DNA of 19,343 nucleotides from Betaproteobacteria bacterium (GTDB lineage: Bacteria > Pseudomonadota > Gammaproteobacteria > Burkholderiales > Usitatibacteraceae): contig JAAOZZ010000024.1 of assembly GCA_012274175.1 (NCBI GenBank), positions 1 through 19,343 of the forward strand, written 5' to 3'. Under the pieces are notes generated by a model, which made no database searches, was not told the DNA's origin, and saw only the letters and a program-made list of their open reading frames with translations. Positions 13,327-19,343 of this stretch are shown here, piece by piece. The position numbers and the translations under genes were made by a program. Position 1 is the first letter of the stretch, and the number at the start of each line of letters is the position of its first letter.

Positions 13327-15513
13327 TCAGTACTTCATCTCGAACGTGAATCCCACCGTGCGATAGGACGGCGCGATCGTCGTGAGCTCGAGCGTGCCGC
13401 TGTCGTCGGCGAATCCATCGATGGTGTGGATGTCCTGTTGCAGCAGGTTGTTGGCATAGGCCCGCAGCTCGGCGCCGGGAGAGAGCTTCCAGAGGCCATA
13501 GAGGTCGAGATTGCGCCTGGCGGACGTGTACTTGGCCTGCGTGAGGGAGAGCCGCACGGGGCCGCCGCTCGTGAATCCGAAGTTTCCCCCGACGGTGAGC
13601 GGCCGGGAAGCCAGCTTGTAGTCGACTCCCACGTTGGCGCTCCACCGCAGCTGCTGCGCGAGCCGGTTGTCGGGCCCGGGAAGGTCATCCACCGACGACC
13701 AATGGCGCGACACGTTGGCGTGCACGTCCACGGACGGCGCGTTGGCGAAAAGCGAGGCCAGGTTCACTTTCGTATCGAGCTCCACGCCTTTCACCGTGGC
13801 GCGGCCCTCGTTGGCCGGGCGCGAGATGAACGTGCCGTTCACGTCGAGCAGCTCGTGCAGCATCACGTTGTCGATGCGCCGCTCGTAGGCGGAGGCGCTG
13901 AAGAGCCCTCCGCCCGCGAAGTAGTGCTCGTAGGCGAGGTCCAGGCCCCACGCGAGCTCGGGCTGGAGGCTCGGGTTGCCCTGGGTGTCCGGCGTGGTGG
14001 CGGAGTTGTTGTCGGCGATGTAGCGGCGCGGCATGAGGTCGAAGGTGCTGGGCGCCTTGTAGGTTCGTGCGAGCCCCGCGCGCACCTGGTCCTTCTCCGT
14101 GCCGGGAAGCTTCCACAGCGCCTGCACGATGGGACTCCACACGCCGGACCGGGTCTTCACTTTCGAAAAGGTGTTGCCGATGCTGCTCGTGTCGATGCCT
14201 TCCCAGCGCAGGCCGAGGTAGAGCGACAGGCGCGAGGTGACATCCCAATCGTCCTGGGAGAACAGGGCGAGGCGGGTGACGCGGGCGTCATAGGACTCGT
14301 CGAGGTCCAGGAGCGGCGCGCCTCCGGGCGTCGCGTCCACCTGGTGCCGATCCTCGGTGCGCCGCGCGTGCTCGCCGTCCCAACCCGCGACGAACGCGTG
14401 TCCCGCCAACAGGGGGAAGGTGTATTTGCCCTTGAGCGTGATGCCGTTGTCCCCGGCGTGACCATCGATGGCGCGGTGCAGGATGTACGTCCCCGCGTCG
14501 TCGTAGCCGTCGAAGATGGCGAGCGACGAGCGATGGTTGTAATCGAGGCCCAGCTTCGCCTCGATCCGCGCGTCGTTGTCGAGGCGGCGGTTCCAGCCCA
14601 GGTTTTCGCGAGCGCTGGTGGTCGTCGACTTGATGGGAAGAAAGTTGGAAGCGTACGTGGGCGGCGCCCCGAGGAAAGTCGTCGTGCTCTCGTCGAAATT
14701 CCCGCTGAACCGGCGATAGTTCAGGAACGAGTCCCACGTGAGCGTATTTTCCTTGCCCAGCTCCCAGCTCAATTTCGGGGAGAAGCCGGCGCCGCCGCCG
14801 GAGCCGCGGGCGGGGGACGTAGTGACGTAGTCCAGGTTAGCCACGCCGGCCGCGTCCCTGCCGCGCTGCTCCGCGACCTGCGTGCCGTGGAAGGCGAACG
14901 TGTTGAGGGAGAAGGGCAGCGTGTAGCTCAGGGAGCCGGCGCGGTCCGAGAGCTCGCCGTTGGTCGTGGTCGAGACCTGCCCATTCGAGATGCTCGCACC
15001 CAGCTTGAGCTCCCTGCGCCGGTGGGAGGCCGCCTTGCGCAGCACGATGTTGATGGTGCCGGCGATGGCCTGGGCGCTGAATTCGGCGGTGGCGCTGCGG
15101 TAGACCTCGATGCGCTCGATCAGGTCGGGCGACAGCGTCTCGATGGAGAATCCGGGCGGCGTCGGCTCGCCGTCGAGGAGGATCTGCGTGTAGCCGGCGC
15201 CCAGTCCGCGCATGCGGATGCTGCCGCCTCCCCGCCCGTCGCTTTCCACGGTGATTCCGGGCAGGCGCTTCACGGCGTCCAGCAGCGTGGTGTCGCCGTA
15301 TTTGGTGAGCTCGTCATGGTTCACGACGATCTTCGCCGCCGTGGAGGCCCGGCGCTCGTCGACTTCGTTCGGGCCCTGCACCTCGATCTTCTCGAGCTTC
15401 TTGGGCGGGGGACTGGAGTCGACCGGAGCGGGCTTGTCTTCGCCCCATGCCGCCGGGTGCGCAGCGAGGAGCGCGGACAAAAATGCACTTCGGCAAAGCC
15501 GTGCGATGGGCAC
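13327..15513 (-). CDS. TonB-dependent outer-membrane receptor
   Basis: 728 residues, normal size. A signal peptide (about 1-24, ending AAWGED) is followed by a likely TonB box region (KLEKIEVQGP, 39-48), a plug domain (about 55-160) with TTLLDAVKRLPGITVESDGRGGGSIRMRGLGAGYTQILLDG and IERIEVYRSATAEFSAQAIAGTINIVLRK, and a beta-barrel to the end. The protein ends FTFEMKY with a terminal aromatic residue, the usual barrel-assembly signal. It imports a siderophore, cobalamin or other scarce ligand, but no biosynthesis, ABC-transporter or Fur-box sequence nearby identifies it. The start is GTG with AAGG six bases upstream. The 134 bp to the BON gene hold no clear terminator. Confidence 0.92.
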   Translation of the reverse strand: MPIARLCRSAFLSALLAAHPAAWGEDKPAPVDSSPPPKKLEKIEVQGPNEVDERRASTAAKIVVNHDELTKYGDTTLLDAVKRLPGITVESDGRGGGSIRMRGLGAGYTQILLDGEPTPPGFSIETLSPDLIERIEVYRSATAEFSAQAIAGTINIVLRKAASHRRRELKLGASISNGQVSTTTNGELSDRAGSLSYTLPFSLNTFAFHGTQVAEQRGRDAAGVANLDYVTTSPARGSGGGAGFSPKLSWELGKENTLTWDSFLNYRRFSGNFDESTTTFLGAPPTYASNFLPIKSTTTSARENLGWNRRLDNDARIEAKLGLDYNHRSSLAIFDGYDDAGTYILHRAIDGHAGDNGITLKGKYTFPLLAGHAFVAGWDGEHARRTEDRHQVDATPGGAPLLDLDESYDARVTRLALFSQDDWDVTSRLSLYLGLRWEGIDTSSIGNTFSKVKTRSGVWSPIVQALWKLPGTEKDQVRAGLARTYKAPSTFDLMPRRYIADNNSATTPDTQGNPSLQPELAWGLDLAYEHYFAGGGLFSASAYERRIDNVMLHELLDVNGTFISRPANEGRATVKGVELDTKVNLASLFANAPSVDVHANVSRHWSSVDDLPGPDNRLAQQLRWSANVGVDYKLASRPLTVGGNFGFTSGGPVRLSLTQAKYTSARRNLDLYGLWKLSPGAELRAYANNLLQQDIHTIDGFADDSGTLELTTIAPSYRTVGFTFEMKY

Positions 15514-15546
15514 CCGCGGCCTTCTCTTGATTGCGTGGTTTGCGGG

Positions 15547-15552
15547 ATTCTA
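15547..15552 (-). promoter_or_regulatory. possible -10 element for the TonB receptor gene
   Basis: TAGAAT on the minus strand matches the -10 consensus in five of six bases and lies 33 bases before the GTG start. The sequence at the -35 distance (GAGGAG) is a poor match. A short GCGCC-AAGG-GGCGC hairpin lies just upstream, right after the ParE gene stop, without a T tract. Confidence 0.25.
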
Positions 15553-15566
15553 GCGCCCCTTGGCGC

Positions 15567-15860
15567 CTACTCCTCGAAACCCGCCTCCCGCTGGTGCCGG
15601 ACGGCGTGGACCAGGACGCGATCGCGCGCCGCCTGGTACTCGTAGATCGCGATGTATCCGGTGCGGCCCCGCGAGACGACGAGCTCGCGAAGCTCGCCGC
15701 CGACCAACCTTCCGACGAGCGGATGCGCCTCGAGGATCTCGAGAGCCTGCATGACGAGCGCGGCGGTCGCCTCGGCCGAAGCCGGATCGTCGTCCTGGAG
15801 AAAGGCGGCCAGTCGTCCCAGGTCGTCGATCGCGCCCTGGCTGTAGAGCAGGTTCGCCAC
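15567..15860 (-). CDS. ParE/RelE-family toxin
   Basis: 97 residues, the usual length. YSQGAIDDLGRLAAFLQDDDPASAEATAALVMQALEILEAHPLVGRLVGG is the ParE/RelE helical hairpin, and LRELVVSRGRTGYIAIYEY followed by RVLVHAVRHQREAGF is the C-terminal sheet and tail. ParE members poison DNA gyrase; RelE members cut mRNA on the ribosome. The HAVRHQRE ending is typical of the ParE branch, so gyrase is the more likely target. It starts with GTG four bases after the antitoxin stop and has no ribosome site of its own, so it depends on antitoxin translation. Confidence 0.9.
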   Translation of the reverse strand: MANLLYSQGAIDDLGRLAAFLQDDDPASAEATAALVMQALEILEAHPLVGRLVGGELRELVVSRGRTGYIAIYEYQAARDRVLVHAVRHQREAGFEE

Positions 15861-15864
15861 GGGA

Positions 15865-16161
15865 CTAGCGCTGCGTTCGAGGGGCGCGGATGCGCTTGGG
15901 CTTGGGCGAACGCTTGCCGGCCGCCTTCTCGAGGAAGTAGCGCTTCACGTCCTTGTGCGCGTAGGCGATCCCGGTGCGCCGGAAGTGCGCCGCGGATACA
16001 CGCGCCGAATTCAGGAGATCCCGGCGCTTCTCGTCCCGCGCGACCTTCTCCGCGATCGCCTCCACCATGTAGGCATGGGGCGTCTGCGCGACGCCCGGGG
16101 CGAGCGCGGCCACCTTTTCCTTGAGTTCGTCGGGAAGCTTGAGGGAAGTGGTGTTTGCCAT
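15865..16161 (-). CDS. ribbon-helix-helix antitoxin of the ParE toxin
   Basis: 98 residues. TTSLKLPDELKEKVAALAPGVAQTPHAYMVEAIAEKVARDE is an RHH (CopG/ParD-like) DNA-binding unit: the SLKLP strand pairs in the dimer and inserts into the major groove. The rest (about 45-98) is charged and ends with a basic Lys/Arg/Pro-rich tail (KRSPKPKRIRAPRTQR); the middle part should bind the toxin. AGGAG lies seven bases before the ATG at 16161, and an inverted repeat just upstream is the expected operator. The length is greater than the usual 80 or so residues because of the basic tail. Confidence 0.88.
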   Translation of the reverse strand: MANTTSLKLPDELKEKVAALAPGVAQTPHAYMVEAIAEKVARDEKRRDLLNSARVSAAHFRRTGIAYAHKDVKRYFLEKAAGKRSPKPKRIRAPRTQR

Positions 16162-16173
16162 GGCGTGCTCCTG

Positions 16174-16197
16174 CGAGTGTCACCAAGGTAACACTCG
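16174..16197 (-). promoter_or_regulatory. palindromic operator of the RHH-ParE operon
   Basis: CGAGTGTCACC and GGTAACACTCG face each other across two bases: 11-bp arms with a single mismatch. The repeat begins 13 bases upstream of the antitoxin start and just upstream of its Shine-Dalgarno, where an RHH dimer pair would block transcription. Confidence 0.7.
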
Positions 16198-16227
16198 GCC
16201 GCCGCTTCGGCAACGGGGCGCTTGTCC

Positions 16228-16233
16228 CATAAT
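16228..16233 (+). promoter_or_regulatory. possible -10 element for the GNAT gene
   Basis: CATAAT matches five of six -10 bases, 32 bases before the TTG start and upstream of the GGAGA ribosome site (16256-16260). The -35 region is poor. Confidence 0.3.
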
Positions 16234-16265
16234 GCCGCGTCCATTCCATCCGACCGGAGACAGCA

Positions 16266-16823
16266 TTGCTTCCCGAAGGAAACATCCTCGAGCTGGAGCG
16301 CGTGCGCTTGCGTGCCCTGGACGAGCGCGACGTGACAGCGCTCTTCGCCACCTATTCCGATCCGCAGGCCACCCGCTACCTCGCCCGGCCGCCCATGACG
16401 CAGATGACCCACGCGGAAGAGATGCTGGCGACGATCAAGGCGGGCTACGCCGATGGCAGCAACCTGCAATTCGCGATCGAGCGCAGGGCCGACGGCGCCT
16501 TCCTCGGCGTGTGCCTGCTGTTCAACTTCCACCAGGCGAGCGCCCGCGCGGAGATCGGCTACATCCTCGCGCGGGAACATTGGTCGCGGGGCTACATGGC
16601 CGAGGCGCTGCCCGCCCTCATCGACCAGGCGTTCGGGGCGCTGGGATTGAATCGCCTCGAGGCCGACATCGATCCGCGCAACACGGCCTCGGCCCGCGTG
16701 CTCGAGCGCCTGGGCTTCCAGCCCGAGGGCCTGTTGCGCGAGCGCTGGATCGTGCGCGGCGAGACCTCGGATACGGCGATCTACGGCCTGCTGAAAAGGG
16801 AGTGGCTCGCCCGCAATGCGTGA
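16266..16823 (+). CDS. GNAT acetyltransferase, RimJ/RimL type
   Basis: 185 residues, the usual size. ERVRLRALDERDVTALFATYSDPQATRYL is the typical RimJ/RimL opening, AEIGYILAREHWSRGYMAEALPALIDQAF (96-123) holds the acetyl-CoA pyrophosphate loop (RGYMAEA), and LEADIDPRNTASARVLERLGFQPEGLLRERW (131-161) is motif B with the conserved Asn. Family members acetylate the N-terminal amine of ribosomal proteins or other amines in the cytosol; the substrate is not evident. The start is TTG at 16266 with GGAGA upstream; no ATG or GTG gives a better N-terminus. The DedA-rhodanese gene follows after 57 bp. Confidence 0.88.
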   Translation: MLPEGNILELERVRLRALDERDVTALFATYSDPQATRYLARPPMTQMTHAEEMLATIKAGYADGSNLQFAIERRADGAFLGVCLLFNFHQASARAEIGYILAREHWSRGYMAEALPALIDQAFGALGLNRLEADIDPRNTASARVLERLGFQPEGLLRERWIVRGETSDTAIYGLLKREWLARNA

Positions 16824-16846
16824 CGGCAGACCCGGCCCGGCCGCCC

Positions 16847-16852
16847 TACAAT
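16847..16852 (+). promoter_or_regulatory. possible -10 element for the DedA-rhodanese gene
   Basis: TACAAT matches five of six -10 bases and overlaps the ATG at 16851. If used, that ATG cannot start translation and the ATG at 16881 is the true start. No ideal -35 hexamer is present. Confidence 0.3.
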
Positions 16853-16880
16853 GGACCGTGGCCGATTCCGGGAACCCTCG

Positions 16881-17753
16881 ATGGACCTGATCGCGTGGCT
16901 CAACCAGTGGGGCATGGCGGCGGTATTCGCGGCGGTCGCGCTCGAGACGATCGGCCTTCCCGTACCCTCGCCGCCGATCCTCGTGGCGGCCGGGGCGCTC
17001 GCGGTGACGGGCGCCATGCGTCCCGAGGCGGTGCTGCTGAATGCCCTTGTCGCGACGCTGCTCGCCGACTACGTCTGGTTCGTCATCGGGCAGCGCCACG
17101 GCCGCAGGGTGCTGGGGACCCTCTGCCGCTTGTCGCTGTCGCCCGATACCTGCGTGCGCAGGACCGACGACCTCATCGTCCGGCACGGTGCTCCCCTGCT
17201 TCTCATCGCCAGGTTCATACCGGGCGTGTCGGTGATCGCGGTGCCGGCCGCGGCGGCCATGGGGCTTTCCTTTCGCCGGTTTCTTCTCTACGACGGCGCC
17301 GGCGGCCTGTTGTGGAGCGGCGTGTATATCGGCGCGGGAATGATCTTCAGCCGCGAAGTCACCCAATTGCTGGGCACCCTGGACTGGATCGGGGGCGGCG
17401 CCCTCGCGATCCTGGCCGCCGTCTTCGCGATCTACGTCGGGGCGAAATTCCTGCACCGCCGGCGCCTGCGGCGACTGCATCGCTTGGTGCGCATCTCGCC
17501 CGAAGAGCTCGCCTCGCTCCTGGCGGAGGACCCCCGGGTGCTTCCGCGCTCCATCGTGCTGGGCGAGCGCCAGGCGATCGACGTCTTCCCGGACGGCGAG
17601 CGGGATCGGACCATCGTCACGTTCTGCACCTGCCCCAGCGAAGCGAGCGCGGCGCTCTTCGCGGAGCAGTTGATCAAGGCGGGATACCTGCGGGTCCGGG
17701 TGTTGACGGGCGGCTCGAATGCGGTCGAAGTGCTGAGCGCCTACGGGCCCTGA
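16881..17753 (+). CDS. DedA-family membrane protein fused to a rhodanese domain
   Basis: 290 residues. The DedA (SNARE-associated) part covers about 1-190: LETIGLPVPSPPILVAAGAL with the conserved acidic residue and re-entrant Pro region, a second segment with DYVWFVIGQRHGR, and ARFIPGVSVIAVPAAAAMG with the conserved Arg-Phe-x-Pro-Gly. The C-terminal rhodanese-like domain (about 203-290) starts RISPEELASLL and carries the catalytic-loop cysteines in VTFCTCPSEASAA (Cys249 and Cys251). DedA proteins act in lipid (undecaprenyl phosphate) flipping and membrane homeostasis; the rhodanese part may handle sulfane sulfur or metal stress. The start at 16881 has GGGA upstream and begins at the domain; 16851 overlaps a possible -10. 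Confidence 0.88.
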   Translation: MDLIAWLNQWGMAAVFAAVALETIGLPVPSPPILVAAGALAVTGAMRPEAVLLNALVATLLADYVWFVIGQRHGRRVLGTLCRLSLSPDTCVRRTDDLIVRHGAPLLLIARFIPGVSVIAVPAAAAMGLSFRRFLLYDGAGGLLWSGVYIGAGMIFSREVTQLLGTLDWIGGGALAILAAVFAIYVGAKFLHRRRLRRLHRLVRISPEELASLLAEDPRVLPRSIVLGERQAIDVFPDGERDRTIVTFCTCPSEASAALFAEQLIKAGYLRVRVLTGGSNAVEVLSAYGP

Positions 17754-17781
17754 CATTCGCGGGCCCCGAGTCCCGCACCTA

Positions 17782-17797
17782 TGTTCGTTTTCGAACA
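17782..17797. promoter_or_regulatory. operator-like palindrome upstream of the efflux operon
   Basis: TGTTCG-TTTT-CGAACA is a perfect inverted repeat in the 77-bp gap before the outer-membrane efflux gene, 33 bases before its ATG. The size suits a dimeric repressor of TetR or LexA-like type. No regulator gene lies in the visible part of the operon. Confidence 0.5.
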
Positions 17798-17830
17798 GAC
17801 CCTCCCGGGGTATGGGAGCAGCATGAGCCA

Positions 17831-19258
17831 ATGCGCATCCCGATCGTCCTGGGTGGAGTCGTGCTGGCCGTCTGCGGCTGCGCATCCGTCGCCCCGCAGC
17901 GTACGGCGCCCTACGACATTCCCGCCGCCTGGTCCGTCGCCGACGTTTCCGCGACGCCCGGCACGGCGTCCCTCGCGCAGTGGTGGTTGCGCTTCGACGA
18001 TCCGCTGCTGGCGCGCCTCGTCTCCCAGGCCCTGCAGGCCAACACCGGCGTGAAGAGTGCCGAGGCCGCGCTGCGCCAGGCGCGGGCGCTGCGCGACGTA
18101 TCCGCGGCCGCCTTGTGGCCGAACGTGGGAAGTTCCGCGTCGGCGCAGCGCGCGATGGCCGGCGGGCACCCCACGGGGAACACCTTCCGCGCAGGCCTCG
18201 ATGCCGGTTGGGAGCTCGACATCTTCGGCGGCAATCGCAGTGCGCTGGAAGCGAGCGAGGCGAACGCCGCGGCCAGTGCCGCGAGCCTGGGGGAAGTGCA
18301 GGTGTCGATCGCCGCGGAAGTAGCCCTCGCCTACATCACGCTGCGCAACGCGCAGGTGCGCTCGTCGATCGCCGAGGCCAACCTCGCGAGCCAGCTCGAG
18401 ACCCTGCAGATCACCCAGTGGCGCGAGCAAGCGGGGCTGGTCTCGAACCTGGATGCCGAGCAGGCCTCCGCCACCGCCGAGCAGACGCGCGCCCAGCTGC
18501 CCGCGCTGCGCACCGCGATCGAGCAATCCGCTCACGCCCTTGCGGTGCTGACGGGCCAGCCTCCGGCGGCCTTGTCGACGGTGCTGGCCGCGCCGGGCCC
18601 GGTGCCCCAGGCGCCCGATTCCCTCGTGCTGGGCATTCCCGCCGAGACATTGCGCCAGCGCCCCGACGTACGCGCCGCGGAATACCAGGTGAGGGCGGCC
18701 GTCGCTCGCGTATCCCAGGCGGGTGCCGCGCTCGCGCCGAATTTCCAGATCGGAGGATCGATCGGCCTCGCGGCATCGACGCTGAGCACGTTGGCCAGCC
18801 GGGCCTCGGTGGTCGGCGCGCTCCTCGCGAGCGTATCGATGCCGGTATTCGACGCCGGCGCCTTGCGCGCCCAGGTGCGCTCGCAGCAGGCCGCGCTCGA
18901 CCAGGCGTACGCGGCCTACGATGCGACGGTACTCGCGGCGTTGCAGGAAGTGGAGGACGCGCTCATCGCGTTACGCGGAGACCGCGAGCGCTTCGTGTCC
19001 CTGCAGCGCGCCGCCGAGTCCGCCGCCAACGCCGCGCAACTGGCGAGCCAGCGCTACGGCAGCGGGCTCATCGACTTCCAGACCGTGCTCGATACGCAGC
19101 GCACGCAGCTCAACACGCAAGACAGCGTCGCCGGCGCCAACGCCGACGTGAGCGCCGACCACGTCCGGCTGTACAAGGCGCTGGGCGGCGGCTGGCGTCC
19201 CGATGGCGATGCCGCGCCGCGTCCCGATCGAAACGCAGACCAGGGTTCCCCATCATGA
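17831..19258 (+). CDS. NodT-family outer-membrane efflux lipoprotein (TolC-like)
   Basis: 475 residues, the normal size. The signal ends in a lipobox-like AVCGC, with Cys17 the likely lipidated residue (Cys at -2 is unusual). WWLRFDDPLLARLVSQALQANTGVKSAEAALRQARALRD is the typical start of the first TolC-like repeat; GWELDIFGGNRSALEASEANAAAS, a long coiled-coil-forming region, LRQRPDVRAAEYQVRAAVARVSQAGAALAPNFQIGGS and SMPVFDAGALRAQVRSQQAALDQAY follow, and QRYGSGLIDFQTVLDTQRTQLNTQD ends the second repeat. It forms the trimeric exit duct of a tripartite pump. GGGAG lies 12 bases before the ATG. Its stop overlaps the next start (ATGA), so the adaptor is translationally coupled. Confidence 0.92.
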   Translation: MRIPIVLGGVVLAVCGCASVAPQRTAPYDIPAAWSVADVSATPGTASLAQWWLRFDDPLLARLVSQALQANTGVKSAEAALRQARALRDVSAAALWPNVGSSASAQRAMAGGHPTGNTFRAGLDAGWELDIFGGNRSALEASEANAAASAASLGEVQVSIAAEVALAYITLRNAQVRSSIAEANLASQLETLQITQWREQAGLVSNLDAEQASATAEQTRAQLPALRTAIEQSAHALAVLTGQPPAALSTVLAAPGPVPQAPDSLVLGIPAETLRQRPDVRAAEYQVRAAVARVSQAGAALAPNFQIGGSIGLAASTLSTLASRASVVGALLASVSMPVFDAGALRAQVRSQQAALDQAYAAYDATVLAALQEVEDALIALRGDRERFVSLQRAAESAANAAQLASQRYGSGLIDFQTVLDTQRTQLNTQDSVAGANADVSADHVRLYKALGGGWRPDGDAAPRPDRNADQGSPS

Positions 19259-19343
19259 GCACGACTCCCCCCACCGCCGCGCCGCCCCCCGGCCCGGGCA
19301 CCGAAACCGACATCAAGACGCTGCTCGGCGAGCCGGTGTCGTC
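19255..19343 (+). CDS. start of the efflux periplasmic adaptor gene (partial)
   Basis: The ATG overlaps the outer-membrane factor stop by four bases (ATGA). The 29 visible residues are a Thr/Pro/Ala-rich cytosolic tail followed by TDIKTLLGEPVS, which resembles the N-terminus of MacA/HlyD-type membrane fusion proteins before their anchor helix. The context, directly after a NodT-type gene, supports an adaptor, but no diagnostic domain is visible and the gene continues past the right edge. Confidence 0.6.
   Translation, partial: MSTTPPTAAPPPGPGTETDIKTLLGEPVS

Noticed and set aside
13207..15645. 812-codon plus-strand open frame
   Set aside because: It is antisense to the TonB receptor and has shadow-frame composition; the minus-strand product has all receptor motifs.
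16121..17830. Upstream part of a very long frame joined to the NodT gene
   Set aside because: It overlaps the GNAT and DedA-rhodanese genes in another frame; the NodT protein has its own signal sequence at 17831.
16011..17885. 624-codon minus-strand open frame
   Set aside because: It is antisense to the GNAT and DedA genes with Arg/His/Gly-rich shadow composition and no motif.

Overview
The window reads as part of the chromosome of a high-GC Gram-negative bacterium, most likely a betaproteobacterium. Gram-negative traits seen directly are lipoprotein signal sequences, a TonB-dependent receptor, a NodT-type efflux outer-membrane factor and strong Shine-Dalgarno sites. The lineage is an inference from gene families and GC-rich codon use; no rRNA, tRNA or other marker gene lies here. 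No gene-free stretch exceeds 300 bases.

Layout. 1-707 (minus): the start of a YCII/DGPF protein and a VOC (PhnB-type) protein. Sets like this often accompany ECF sigma factors, and such a gene may lie beyond the left edge. An 81-bp palindromic unit with three 21-bp repeats (812-892) separates them from a plus-strand DUF1330 gene and a class-V aminotransferase of serine/alanine-glyoxylate type. 2603-4097 (minus): a secreted/membrane bactofilin-like protein and a SnoaL-like protein. 4111-6146 (minus): an apparent operon of an SRPBCC protein, a 14-TM DHA2 drug exporter and a 22-codon ORF with a near-ideal Shine-Dalgarno, closed by a clear intrinsic terminator. 6227-7157 (minus): a RES/Xre toxin-antitoxin pair whose consensus promoter carries direct-repeat operators and starts almost on the start codon.

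7169-9862: an M23 peptidase and a DUF1615 lipoprotein with lysozyme-like motifs are divergently placed, which suggests peptidoglycan work. 9813-11315 (minus): a lone cyclic-nucleotide-binding domain, a 32-residue membrane peptide, and a periplasmic SH3 protein whose linker holds a REP-like palindrome. 11412-12743: a membrane-anchored TAXI solute-binding protein without permease genes. 12740-15513 (minus): a BON-domain protein with a sigma-E-like promoter and a TonB-dependent receptor. 15567-16197 (minus): a ParE/RHH toxin-antitoxin pair with a palindromic operator. 16266-19343 (plus): a GNAT acetyltransferase, a DedA-rhodanese fusion, and the start of a tripartite efflux operon (outer-membrane factor, then adaptor) preceded by an operator-like palindrome.

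The genes form several small independent units concerned with envelope maintenance, export and stress, with two toxin-antitoxin modules. I saw no integrase, transposase or CRISPR array. The least explained elements are the 22-codon ORF, the 81-bp palindromic unit and the leaderless-looking toxin-antitoxin promoter.
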